Assembly: GCA_021781415.1 (NCBI GenBank)
Contig: JAJXWW010000176.1
Location: 29,958 to 93,957, forward strand
Reading direction: 5' to 3'
DNA: 64,000 bases
Source: Planctomycetota bacterium
GTDB taxonomy: Bacteria > Planctomycetota > Planctomycetia > Gemmatales > Gemmataceae
Part shown: piece by piece, positions 27,820 to 35,815 of the stretch
Layout of the letters: each line of letters opens with the position of its first letter
Numbering within the stretch: the stretch's first letter is position 1
Notes under the pieces: model-generated
What the model saw: only the letters and a program-made list of their open reading frames with translations
Told to the model about the DNA's origin: nothing
The model's database searches: none
Translations under genes and position numbers: made by a program

Positions 27820-29976
27820 ATGGACCGCCAAGCCGAGCCGGCAGCCTTCGCCAAAGCCTGCGCCTACCTCAACTATCGAAAGACCGCCAAGTGGACGGCC
27901 TTGGCGGCGGGGACCGGTACTGGCGTCGTCTACGTTGCCCTCCTCGTCGTCTTGTGGCTGTTCGTCGACTTGATGGTCTATCGCGGCCGGCTGCCCACCT
28001 CCCTCAGCCTCACGCCGTTGCAACAGACGCGGTTTTTTAACGAATGGAATGCGCTCGATTCCGACGCGAAGAAAGATCGTTTGGAAGCCATCGAACTCGA
28101 CGGTGAGAAAGTCCAACAACTTCTATCGATCGACGATCTTGCCGCCTCGTCGCGCGAAGATCGTCGGACGATCTGGCGCGCGCACGTTGGGCACATCATT
28201 GAGGGCCGCATCGGAGTCGGCGCGCTGTCCACGGTCGACGGGACCGAAGGCGTCGATTTTACGGCGGATGTCGGCATTACCAGTTTGGTCGTCCGTTCTC
28301 ATGCGGAAGGACGCATCGTCACGCCGATGTTGGCGGCGGCGGCGCGCTGGGTTCCGTGGATGCGCAATGCCAACGGCGGCGGCGTCATCTCGCCCTATCT
28401 GATCGGCCTACTCCTGAGCGGCATTGGATTGGCGCTGCTCGGCGCGGTGCTGATGTATCTGATGCGCGAGATGGCGGCGCGGGCGAGCATTGAGGCCGCC
28501 ACGCGCCTGCGCCGCGCCGTCTATCACCACACGTTTCGCTTGGGCACGCTGGCCATTCGCGCTCTAGGACCGTCCGAGGCGGTGAGCATGTTCGCACGGC
28601 ACATTGAGGCCGTCCATGATGCGCTCTACACGCGCCTTACGGTATACTACCGTGCGCCGATCAAGTGCGCTTTGTTGATCGCCTTCGCGCTCTTCGTCCA
28701 ATTTTGGCTGGCGCTGGCGTCCCTCATGTTGGCCATTTTAGTATGGTTGGTCGGCGGGCAAGTGGCGGCGTACTTCCGGCGTCAGGGGCGCACGGCCACG
28801 CATCAAGCGTCGGAACATTTGACCATCATGCGCGAAAGCCTCATGCTCATGCGTCTGGTCAAATGTTACATTATGGAGCCGTTCAACCAGAATCGCGTCG
28901 AACGCCAGTTGACGCGCTACACCCGCGTGCAGATGATTCGCTATCGAGGCGATGCCATCTATCAGCCGTTGCTGGTGCTGCTCGGTTTGCTGTGCGTGCT
29001 GTTGCTGTTGTTCGTGGCCGGCATCCTCGTGTTGTCGGGGCAGCTGACGGTGGCACAGTTGGCCGCCATGAGTACGGCCCTCGTCAGCCTCTATCGCCCC
29101 TTGGAACGCTGGATCGAAGCGCGGCGGCTCATTCGACGCGGCCGCGATTCCGCCGACAACGTCTTCAAATTTCTCGAACGGCGCGGCGAAGTGGGGCAGG
29201 TCGTCGGCGCGGAGTTCTTGCCTCCGCTGGCCAAACAGATCGAGTTCGACAACGTCACCCTGCGCGAACCGGGCAGCGGGCGATTGCTGCTCGAAGAAGT
29301 GTCGCTCGTCATTCCCGCCGGAAAGCGCATCGGCCTGATCGGCGCGGACGATCTGGAAAAACACGCTCTCGTTTATCTGATACCGCGCTTGCTCGATCCC
29401 ACCAACGGCGAGATCCGCGTCGATCAACACAATCTCCGCTGGGTCACGCTCGACTCGCTGCGCGCGCAGATCGGCACGGTGCTGATGCACAACCTCGTCT
29501 TCCACGACACGGTGGCCAACAACATCGGCTGCGGCGACAACGCCTTTACGCTCGGTCAAATCATCGAAGCCGCCAAGGTGGCCCACGCGCACCACTTCAT
29601 CCAAAAGCTGCCGCAAGGCTACGAGACACCCATCGGCGAGCTGGGCCATTCGCTGTCGATCAGCGAGCAATTTCGCATCGCCCTCGCCCGCGCGATCTTG
29701 CGCGATCCCGCGCTGCTGATTATCGAAGAGCCGGAGGCTGCGTTCGACGAAGAGACCAAGGCGCTGCTCGACGACACCTGGACGCGCGTTCTGCCGGGGC
29801 GCACCGTCGTGTTCTTGCCCCATCGCATCTCGACGATTCGTTCTTGCGATACGTTGATCCTGTTACACAAAGGCCGCGTCCACGCCACCGGCATCCACAA
29901 GGAACTGCTCGCCCAAAACCAGCTGTATCGCCATCTCCATTACATCGAGTTCAACGAAATGGTCGAACAGGTGTAG
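27820..29976 (+). CDS. ABC transporter permease/ATPase fusion with degenerate nucleotide-binding motifs
   Basis: The 718-residue protein has an exporter layout: membrane helices at about 36-55, 190-215, 280-315 and 385-412, then an ABC domain from about residue 473. The catalytic motifs are altered. The Walker A place reads GADDLEKHA (508-516) instead of GxxGxGKST, keeping the Lys. The Q-loop place has Met556 (TVLMHN). The signature reads LSISEQ (612-617) instead of LSGGQ. Walker B is LLIIEEPEAAFD (632-643) with Glu for Asp, while the switch His668 is kept. The frame is intact, so this is not simple decay. A large soluble segment (60-185) separates the first two helices. Substrate unknown. 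Confidence 0.85.
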   Translation: MDRQAEPAAFAKACAYLNYRKTAKWTALAAGTGTGVVYVALLVVLWLFVDLMVYRGRLPTSLSLTPLQQTRFFNEWNALDSDAKKDRLEAIELDGEKVQQLLSIDDLAASSREDRRTIWRAHVGHIIEGRIGVGALSTVDGTEGVDFTADVGITSLVVRSHAEGRIVTPMLAAAARWVPWMRNANGGGVISPYLIGLLLSGIGLALLGAVLMYLMREMAARASIEAATRLRRAVYHHTFRLGTLAIRALGPSEAVSMFARHIEAVHDALYTRLTVYYRAPIKCALLIAFALFVQFWLALASLMLAILVWLVGGQVAAYFRRQGRTATHQASEHLTIMRESLMLMRLVKCYIMEPFNQNRVERQLTRYTRVQMIRYRGDAIYQPLLVLLGLLCVLLLLFVAGILVLSGQLTVAQLAAMSTALVSLYRPLERWIEARRLIRRGRDSADNVFKFLERRGEVGQVVGAEFLPPLAKQIEFDNVTLREPGSGRLLLEEVSLVIPAGKRIGLIGADDLEKHALVYLIPRLLDPTNGEIRVDQHNLRWVTLDSLRAQIGTVLMHNLVFHDTVANNIGCGDNAFTLGQIIEAAKVAHAHHFIQKLPQGYETPIGELGHSLSISEQFRIALARAILRDPALLIIEEPEAAFDEETKALLDDTWTRVLPGRTVVFLPHRISTIRSCDTLILLHKGRVHATGIHKELLAQNQLYRHLHYIEFNEMVEQV

Positions 29977-30064
29977 CGAAATCACCCGGCCTCCGACGCA
30001 GACGATTCGCCCTTTGTGGGCGAACCGGCTGCGTTCGTCGCCGAGGTCGCATCGAAAGGAACGC

Positions 30065-30880
30065 ATGACGCAACCGCGCGAATTACAGGCCGCCTTGGAG
30101 GCGGCGCGGCACGCCGAACGAGTCGTTCTCGAAGCCTACACGCGCTTCCAGGCCATCCCCGACGCGCCCATCGACATTTCCACCGAGGCGGATCGACAGG
30201 CCCAAGAAACCATCTTGAGCTATCTCAAAAGCGTTTTTCCTGGCGATGCGCTGTGCGCCGAAGAACGGACGCCGTCCTTGGAAGGGACGGCGAGCGTCGG
30301 TTCGCGCCTCTGGGTCGTCGATCCGATCGACGGAACGCGCGGCTTCGCCCGCAAGAACGGCGAGTTTTCCGTGATGATCGCTTTCGTCGAAGCAGGCCGA
30401 CTCGCCGTCGGCGTCGTCGCGGAACCGGCCAAGGGACGCCTCACCTATGCGGCGCGCGGCCAAGGTTGTTGGCGGCAAGACGGCGCGGGCGAACCGATCG
30501 CTTGCCGCGTCTCGGCCACGAGCGAATTGGCGGCGTCGGCGATGGTGCAAAGCCATTCCCGAACTCCCGATGTGCCGTCGCGCATGGCTCAGGCCATCCG
30601 TCCGAACCGCGTGGTCGAGACATATTCCGCCGGCGTGAAGCTCGCGCTGGTGGCGCGCGGCGAAGTCGATCTGTACGTCAACGACTACACGCAATTTCAC
30701 GACTGGGACATCGCGGCGGGCCACTTGTTAGTGACCGAGGCCGGCGGTGTTGTGACGGGGCTACACGGCGAAGCCTTGCAATACGGACTGCCGGAAGCCT
30801 GGCAACGCTTCGGACTTCTCGGCAGCAACGGTATCGTTCACGCCGAGGCGCTGAAGAGGCTGGAACACGTTCAACTATAA
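30065..30880 (+). CDS. Inositol-monophosphatase-family phosphatase (CysQ/histidinol-phosphatase-like)
   Basis: The 271-residue protein starts at 30065 (AAAGGAA upstream). Family metal sites are present: DISTEAD near residue 39, CAEE near residue 67, DPIDGTRGFARKNGEF (about 94-109) and WDIAAGHLLVTEAGG near residue 217. These bind two or three magnesium ions and remove phosphate from small sugars or nucleotides. The family includes inositol-1-phosphatase, 3'-phosphoadenosine 5'-phosphate phosphatase and histidinol-phosphatase; motifs alone do not separate them. It follows the ABC gene by 88 nt and its stop overlaps the convergent ung stop region by 6 nt. Confidence 0.9.
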   Translation: MTQPRELQAALEAARHAERVVLEAYTRFQAIPDAPIDISTEADRQAQETILSYLKSVFPGDALCAEERTPSLEGTASVGSRLWVVDPIDGTRGFARKNGEFSVMIAFVEAGRLAVGVVAEPAKGRLTYAARGQGCWRQDGAGEPIACRVSATSELAASAMVQSHSRTPDVPSRMAQAIRPNRVVETYSAGVKLALVARGEVDLYVNDYTQFHDWDIAAGHLLVTEAGGVVTGLHGEALQYGLPEAWQRFGLLGSNGIVHAEALKRLEHVQL

Positions 30881-31549
30881 ATTCGGCAATTGCCATTCGA
30901 TCGGAGTCTCGCCCAACTCCACGAGCGCGCGGTTAACGGCCGAGAAGCATTTGCTGCCGAGGAATTTCTTGAACGACAACGGCGAGGGATGCGCGGCCGT
31001 CACGATGCGATGACGCTCTTTGTCGATTAACTTGATCTTTTTCTGTGCATAAGCTCCCCACAAGAGAAAAACGAGCGGGCGCGCTCGGTCGTTCAGGGCG
31101 CGAAGAACGGCGTCGGTGAACTTCTCCCAGCCTTTGTCCTTGTGCGAATTCGCTTCGTGTTCGCGGACGGTGAGGACGGCATTGAGGAGCAGCACGCCTC
31201 GTTCGGCCCAAGGGATGAGACAACCGTTGTTGGGGATCGCGCAGCCGAGATCGTCGCGCAGTTCCTTGAACACATTGCGCAGCGACGGCGGCGGCGGCAC
31301 GCCGGGACGAACCGAGAAGCACAATCCGTGAGCTTGGCCGTCGTCGTGATAAGGATCTTGCCCAAGCAGAAGCACTTTGACGCGCTCGAAGGGAGTTAGG
31401 CGAAAGGCGTTGAACACATCGTCTTCGGGAGGAAAAACGCGATGCGCCGCGCGCTCGGAGTCGACGAATTCCTGGAGTCGCTGAAAATAGGGCTGCGTCC
31501 ATTCGCTCGAAAGAACGGCCTCCCAATCCGAGGGAACTTCGACGCGCAT
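30875..31549 (-). CDS. ung: Uracil-DNA glycosylase, family 1
   Basis: Ung removes uracil from DNA to start base-excision repair. The 224-residue protein has the catalytic GQDPYH (63-68, Asp65) and HPSPLS (187-192), plus the Pro-rich loop GVPPPPSLRN and LLNAVLTVREHEANSHKDKGW near 121-141. Start MRVEVP at 31549 gives the usual length; MVAF four codons upstream (31561) is possible. The stop overlaps the convergent phosphatase stop by 6 nt. A nested hairpin lies directly upstream of the start. Confidence 0.96.
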   Translation of the reverse strand: MRVEVPSDWEAVLSSEWTQPYFQRLQEFVDSERAAHRVFPPEDDVFNAFRLTPFERVKVLLLGQDPYHDDGQAHGLCFSVRPGVPPPPSLRNVFKELRDDLGCAIPNNGCLIPWAERGVLLLNAVLTVREHEANSHKDKGWEKFTDAVLRALNDRARPLVFLLWGAYAQKKIKLIDKERHRIVTAAHPSPLSFKKFLGSKCFSAVNRALVELGETPIEWQLPNL

Positions 31550-31572
31550 GAAAGCAACCACCTCAAAGCCCT

Positions 31573-31631
31573 CGGAGCCTTACAGGGTAGGCGAGGGTTT
31601 CGATTCCCCTCGCTTGCACTGCAAGGCTCCG
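31573..31631 (-). other. Nested stem-loop upstream of ung
   Basis: Outer arms 31573-31585 and 31619-31631 (13 positions, one A-C on the plus strand, which becomes a G-U pair in minus-strand RNA) enclose a perfect 7-bp inner stem (31591-31597 with 31607-31613, 9-nt loop). The G-U argues that the minus-strand transcript, shared by the neighbouring genes, carries the structure. It could be an intercistronic regulatory or processing element. Confidence 0.55.
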
Positions 31632-31642
31632 ATTCCGCCGCA

Positions 31643-32119
31643 TCAGACGACGCGCGTTGCTGCCGCAGACCCCCTTTGCATCGAGGTCACGGGACGGCGG
31701 GTCTCTTCGGGATCGCTCTGGAACCGCCAGAAGCGCAACGGCTGGGCGTCGAACAGATCGAAAACGTACCACGCCAGTTGGTCGTTGTGAACGAACGGCA
31801 CGAGCGCTTGCCCTTGGATGGGATCGAGAGTATAAATATCCATTACTTGCAATTCGTCGAGCGCACCGTGGAAGCGGTCGTCGGCGCGATGGGCCTCTTT
31901 CTCGGCTTCGTGTTGAGCGATGAGGTCGGCTCGATTGGGCCGTCCGGGACGATTGGCGAGGCGTTTGACGCGATGGTGGTGCAGCAAAGCCTCGAGCGCA
32001 TGTTCGCGCAGAGAACGAAGGATGGACGTGATATAGGGCGCGGCCGTCCGAGCTTGTTGGTAGGTCCAGACTTGGATGGTTTGCGCCCGCTCCTTGGCAC
32101 CTTTCGGTTGACGTTTCAC
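31643..32119 (-). CDS. DUF2203-like small protein
   Basis: The 158-residue protein starts at GTG 32119, chosen because AGGAGAGG lies 6 nt upstream; the frame is open to 32200 without a ribosome site. WTYQQARTAAPYITSILRSL fits the N-terminal helix of DUF2203. LDELQVMDIYTLDPIQG with LAWYVFDLFDAQPLRFWRF fits its conserved beta strands (in the family: regulation-site loop followed by CWRLGE...FWH-like). Function unknown. It is divergent from the site-2 protease gene and upstream of ung. Confidence 0.65.
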   Translation of the reverse strand: MKRQPKGAKERAQTIQVWTYQQARTAAPYITSILRSLREHALEALLHHHRVKRLANRPGRPNRADLIAQHEAEKEAHRADDRFHGALDELQVMDIYTLDPIQGQALVPFVHNDQLAWYVFDLFDAQPLRFWRFQSDPEETRRPVTSMQRGSAAATRVV

Positions 32120-32384
32120 GGTAAGCCTCTCCTGCTGGGAGTTATGCGAGGTCGAACCGGCACCCCCGTTGGTCGGCGCGCTCGCAATGTGTTTTTCCAC
32201 TCGCGGGGCACTTTCTCCCTCCTACAATTATTGTAGGCGAGACTTTGAACTCCGGAGTGACGAGAAGCAACGAAACTTGAGAATAAATCGCTTTCGTTTG
32301 AAAAAAATCCGCTTCGGTGAACCATTCTCGCGCACAAGCATAATAGTCGCCCTCGCTAGACCTTCACAACGAAAGCAGGACCGT

Positions 32385-33248
32385 ATGCTGCGTTCCTTCA
32401 AAATAGGCAAACTGTTCGGAATTCCGCTCTACGTCCATACGACATTCTTCCTGTTGCCGGCGTGGATGCTGCTCACCAACCGCGAGGGTGGACCGATTAA
32501 CGCCCTGTTCGTTCTCCTGGGTTTGGCTGCCGTCTTCAGCTGCGTCGTATTGCACGAACTCGGCCATGCTCTTGTGGCGCGCTGGTTTGGCATCGGCACC
32601 GAAAGCATCACGCTCTTCCCCATCGGCGGCGTTGCCCGGTTGCAACGCATGAGCGACAAGCCATTCGAGGAGATCTGCATAGCCGTCGCGGGTCCGGCGG
32701 TCAATCTCATTCTGGCCCTAACCATTTTTCCGTTGGTGGCTCTCAATGCCCAGCTCGGCATCGGTCTCGGGAACACGTTCTACCATCCCGATTTGGGGGC
32801 GGGCATTGCGTTGGCGCGCGTGGTCTATTGGTTGTGGGCGGCCAACGTCGGACTGCTGTTGTTTAATCTGCTGCCTTGTTTTCCGATGGACGGCGGCCGC
32901 GTGTTGCGGGCCGTCCTCTCGATCTGGAAGGGGCAATTGCGCGCTACCGAGATCGCCGTGCGGATCGGTCTGTTCGTCGCGTTCTTCATTGCCTGCCTAT
33001 CCGTCCCGGCTCGCAGTCCCATGCCGATCTTTCTCGCTCTCTTCGTTCTCTTCGCCGGACAGATGGAATTGATGGGGTTGCGTCAACTCGAAGCCCGTCG
33101 TCGCGCGGCTCGGTTCGCCCTGCCCGTGATCGTCGAGGACGACCCGACTTCGGCACCGCCGTTCTCCGGCATCGCTTGGGACAGTCGGGCCAGAGTTTGG
33201 GTAATGTGGCACAACGGACAGATCGTTGGCCATTGGGGAGCAAATTAA
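32385..33248 (+). CDS. Site-2 protease-type M50 intramembrane metalloprotease
   Basis: The 287-residue membrane protein starts at 32385 (CAGGA upstream). HELGH (57-61) provides the zinc ligands in the second helix, and FPMDGGRVLR provides the third-ligand Asp in a later helix. About six membrane helices surround these sites. No PDZ or CBS domain is seen; instead a short hydrophilic tail (about 240-287, FSGIAWDSRARVWVMWHNG) ends the protein. Such proteases cut membrane-bound regulators within the bilayer. The substrate is unknown and no anti-sigma gene is adjacent. Confidence 0.92.
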   Translation: MLRSFKIGKLFGIPLYVHTTFFLLPAWMLLTNREGGPINALFVLLGLAAVFSCVVLHELGHALVARWFGIGTESITLFPIGGVARLQRMSDKPFEEICIAVAGPAVNLILALTIFPLVALNAQLGIGLGNTFYHPDLGAGIALARVVYWLWAANVGLLLFNLLPCFPMDGGRVLRAVLSIWKGQLRATEIAVRIGLFVAFFIACLSVPARSPMPIFLALFVLFAGQMELMGLRQLEARRRAARFALPVIVEDDPTSAPPFSGIAWDSRARVWVMWHNGQIVGHWGAN

Positions 33249-33336
33249 GTGCGAACGAGCCGTGCCAACGGACGAAGTTAAGTAGTGTGGGTCGCACTGG
33301 CGAGACCGACCTTACTCAACCCTGTGGGAGAGCGAC

Positions 33337-34167
33337 ATGGCCACGGTCCTCCGCGAACCGCTCCATCTCTGGCAATTCGGCCGGCGCAAGATCGCCGATG
33401 CCGTGGACGATCTCGGCGATCTCTCCGTGTTCGCGCTGCGGATCGTCTTCGGCCTACGCCACCGTTCGAGCTATAATACCATCGTTCCCATCTGCCACAG
33501 CATCGGCGTGCAAAGCATCCCCGTGGTGATGATTACCGGGGCGTTCATCGGCATGGTGTTGGCCGTGCAGGCGTACTCCGAGTTTGCCCATCTGGGATTG
33601 GCGACGCGATTGGGACAGATTATCAACATCTCGGTAGTGCGCGAACTCGGGCCGGTTCTTGCCGCCGTCATGTTGGCAGGGCGCGTCGGCAGCGCCATGG
33701 CCGCCGAGTTGGCCACCATGCGCATCACCGAACAGATCGATGCCCTGGCGTGCTTGGGAACCAATCCCATCCATTATCTCGGCGCGCCCCGATTTCTTGC
33801 GTGTGTGATGCTCATCCCGTTGTTGACGATCTTGGCGAATTTCATGGGCGTTCTGGGCGGCGCGCTCATTTGCATCGACGTATACCACGTCGAAGCCCAC
33901 TACTACTGGGAGAACACACGCGGATTCGTGGAGATGTGGGATTTGATGACCGGATTGATTAAGCCGACGTTCTTCGGCGCGGCCATCGCCGTCATCTGCT
34001 GCCATCGCGGATTCTACAGCGAAGCGGGAGCCGAAGGCGTGGGTCGAGCCGCCACCCGCGCCTTCGTCCTCTCGTTTATCGCCGTCCTCATTCTCGATTT
34101 CTTCCTCGCCCTGCTGCTCAATAACCTCTACGACTACCTCTGGCCTCAGACGGGGCACATGCTGTAA
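33337..34167 (+). CDS. MlaE-family lipid-transport permease
   Basis: The 276-residue membrane protein starts at 33337 (GGGAG upstream). It shows the MlaE/YrbE pattern: IPVVMITGAFIGMVLAVQA, VRELGPVLAAVMLAGRVGSA, AELATMRITEQIDAL and the C-terminal helices after IKPTFFGAAIAVICC. In the Mla system this permease works with an MlaF ATPase and an MlaD substrate-binding protein to move phospholipid between membranes. Neither partner is adjacent: the upstream gene is a protease and the next gene is on the other strand. Partners must be encoded elsewhere. Confidence 0.92.
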   Translation: MATVLREPLHLWQFGRRKIADAVDDLGDLSVFALRIVFGLRHRSSYNTIVPICHSIGVQSIPVVMITGAFIGMVLAVQAYSEFAHLGLATRLGQIINISVVRELGPVLAAVMLAGRVGSAMAAELATMRITEQIDALACLGTNPIHYLGAPRFLACVMLIPLLTILANFMGVLGGALICIDVYHVEAHYYWENTRGFVEMWDLMTGLIKPTFFGAAIAVICCHRGFYSEAGAEGVGRAATRAFVLSFIAVLILDFFLALLLNNLYDYLWPQTGHML

Positions 34168-34199
34168 GCGACGATGCGCAATGCCCCCTCATCCCAACG

Positions 34200-34225
34200 C
34201 GCTCCGCTGCGCGTCGCGGCTAACC
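34200..34225. repeat. Half copy of the 27-bp GC-rich repeat; supplies a stop codon
   Basis: CGCTCCGCTGCGCGTCGCGG (34200-34219) continues to TAACC and matches the right arm of the perfect hairpin at 36904-36967, one change. The TAG stop of the isomerase-like gene (34220-34222 on the minus strand) lies in it, so the C-terminus of that protein is defined by the repeat. Confidence 0.65.
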
Positions 34226-35044
34226 GTGCGGTCGAGCGGACGCGCGTTCGAGGATGTCTTTGAAGGCGGCCACGGCCTTGGGAAACAGGTCCGGCCCGGT
34301 GACGCCACCTGTCGGCCCGCCGCCCAGCAAGTGTGGCTCCAGCGTGGCGAAGCCGTTGTAGCTGTGTGCCACATCGGCGACCACTTCGGGAATTCGTCCC
34401 TGTCCCGTTCCGGCGAGGCAGCCGTGCGTCTCTCCCGCGATCCAGTCCTTGATGTGAAAGTGCGTCGTCCACGCCTTCGTCATCTGCCAACCCTGCCACG
34501 GATCGTAGCCGCAAAAGACGTAGTTCGCCGGATCGTACACGGCGCGAAGGTGCGGACTGTTCACCGTCTCCAACAGATCGACCACTCGGCGCGGATCGTC
34601 GCCGTAGATGTTGTGTTCGTTTTCGTGCAACAGAAACACGCCCGCTTTTTCGGCGCGGCGCGTCTTCTCCACCATCCGCGCCATCACTTCGCCGCGCCAG
34701 CGTCCCCAATCGTCGCCTTCCGGTTTGTAGTAGCTGAAAATGCGGATATTCGGCGTCCCGAATACTTTGCATAGCTCGATGGCCCGCTCGAAGCGTTGCA
34801 GATGCGGTTCAAACGGCGTATCGATTTTGACCTTGCCGATGGGCGAGCCGATGGCGCTGAGGCGGAAGCCATTGCGATCGAGCAAGGCTTTGAGGTCCGC
34901 CACTTGTGCGTCGGTCAAATCGAGGACGTTGGTTTTCAGAATCGAACGCAGTTCGATGTGGCAAACGCCGCACGCCCGCAGCACGTCGATTTGCTCTTGC
35001 GGGTCCGGCGAGATTTCATCGGCGAAGGCACTGAGAATAAACAT
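34220..35044 (-). CDS. Sugar phosphate isomerase/epimerase-like TIM-barrel protein
   Basis: The 274-residue protein belongs to the xylose isomerase-like TIM-barrel (AP-endonuclease family 2) group. Metal ligands expected at strand ends are visible: HIELRS, LLHENEHNIYG (Glu), AVYDPANYVFCG (Asp), THFHIKDW (His) and ATLEPHLLGGG (Glu). Such proteins isomerise or epimerise sugars or inositols, but the substrate cannot be read from motifs. It has no signal peptide, unlike many planctomycete relatives. The 3' end runs into a GC-rich repeat. Confidence 0.88.
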   Translation of the reverse strand: MFILSAFADEISPDPQEQIDVLRACGVCHIELRSILKTNVLDLTDAQVADLKALLDRNGFRLSAIGSPIGKVKIDTPFEPHLQRFERAIELCKVFGTPNIRIFSYYKPEGDDWGRWRGEVMARMVEKTRRAEKAGVFLLHENEHNIYGDDPRRVVDLLETVNSPHLRAVYDPANYVFCGYDPWQGWQMTKAWTTHFHIKDWIAGETHGCLAGTGQGRIPEVVADVAHSYNGFATLEPHLLGGGPTGGVTGPDLFPKAVAAFKDILERASARPHG

Positions 35045-35071
35045 GGGATTCCTTGAAATGAATAGGGTTAC

Positions 35072-35815
35072 TCAACTGGGTGATACACGTCCGATCAATG
35101 GGGCAAGTCGTTCCCGAACTTCATGCAAATAGTCGGCGAGTCCATTTTCCTTGCCTCGTTGTCGCAACACATCTAACGAGGTTTCCTTCCAGCAGCGACG
35201 TTCGCGGTCGTAGTTTCCGTCCGTCAATACCCGTAAGACTCGTTTCGGACTCAATTTGGCGTTATCGTCCTTACAACCCTTCAAGTCGTGGCTTCGTTCG
35301 TGGGGGTAGAATCCCACTTGTTGTCGTGCGTCTTCGAGCCGCGCTCGCTCGGAATCGTCCCGCGGTTCAAATCCGCACACCACCCAGCACTCCCGCTCCA
35401 CGATGGCAAGTCCCACGACAATCACAAGTCCCTCGTGATCCTCGCGGCGTGCTTGTTCCAAACCGTCGCGCCGATCAGCTTGGTCGTCTTGATCGCGGAT
35501 TAGCACGACGGCCTTCAGTTCGGGGAAGGTCAATTGCAAATAATCGATCGCTCGTCTGGCCGCTATCGCGTCGGGCAAGCCCGGTTCGCCGTCAAAGTGA
35601 CCGTGCGAACGGACGCCGGACGCGCGGGCCAACTGTTTGATCTCCGTCCAACTCAGTCGATGGCCGTCGGCCGTTTCGCCCACCCATCCTCGCTGATACG
35701 GGAGTTGGTCCTCCTCCAGCCAGTCGATAGCCTCGATCAGCACGCGGTCGGCCAACTCGGTCGCAGTCGTGAAGTCCGCGACGGCTTCGTGGACTACGGC
35801 AAAGGCTCGACTCAT
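35072..35815 (-). CDS. TOPRIM-like protein coupled to AAA ATPase (possible nuclease of a defence pair)
   Basis: The 247-residue protein starts at ATG 35815, which overlaps the ATPase stop as ATGA. Acidic residues are spaced as in TOPRIM-like or DUF4276/DUF4435-like partners: Glu10 after VVH, FDGEPGLPDAIAARRAIDYL in the middle, then VVLIRDQDD (103-111) at a strand end and a later VERECW. The C-terminal half is helical and basic. No HNH or PD-(D/E)xK motif is clear. In known two-gene systems an SMC/OLD-like ATPase is coupled to such a nuclease. The match is by pattern only. Confidence 0.6.
   Translation of the reverse strand: MSRAFAVVHEAVADFTTATELADRVLIEAIDWLEEDQLPYQRGWVGETADGHRLSWTEIKQLARASGVRSHGHFDGEPGLPDAIAARRAIDYLQLTFPELKAVVLIRDQDDQADRRDGLEQARREDHEGLVIVVGLAIVERECWVVCGFEPRDDSERARLEDARQQVGFYPHERSHDLKGCKDDNAKLSPKRVLRVLTDGNYDRERRCWKETSLDVLRQRGKENGLADYLHEVRERLAPLIGRVSPS

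Noticed and set aside
31573..31631. tRNA or tRNA fragment because of a GGGTTTCGATTCCC T-loop-like sequence
   Set aside because: The stem is 7 bp with a 9-nt loop, no D-arm or anticodon arm is found upstream and no CCA or matching acceptor strand exists. Better explained as a nested hairpin.
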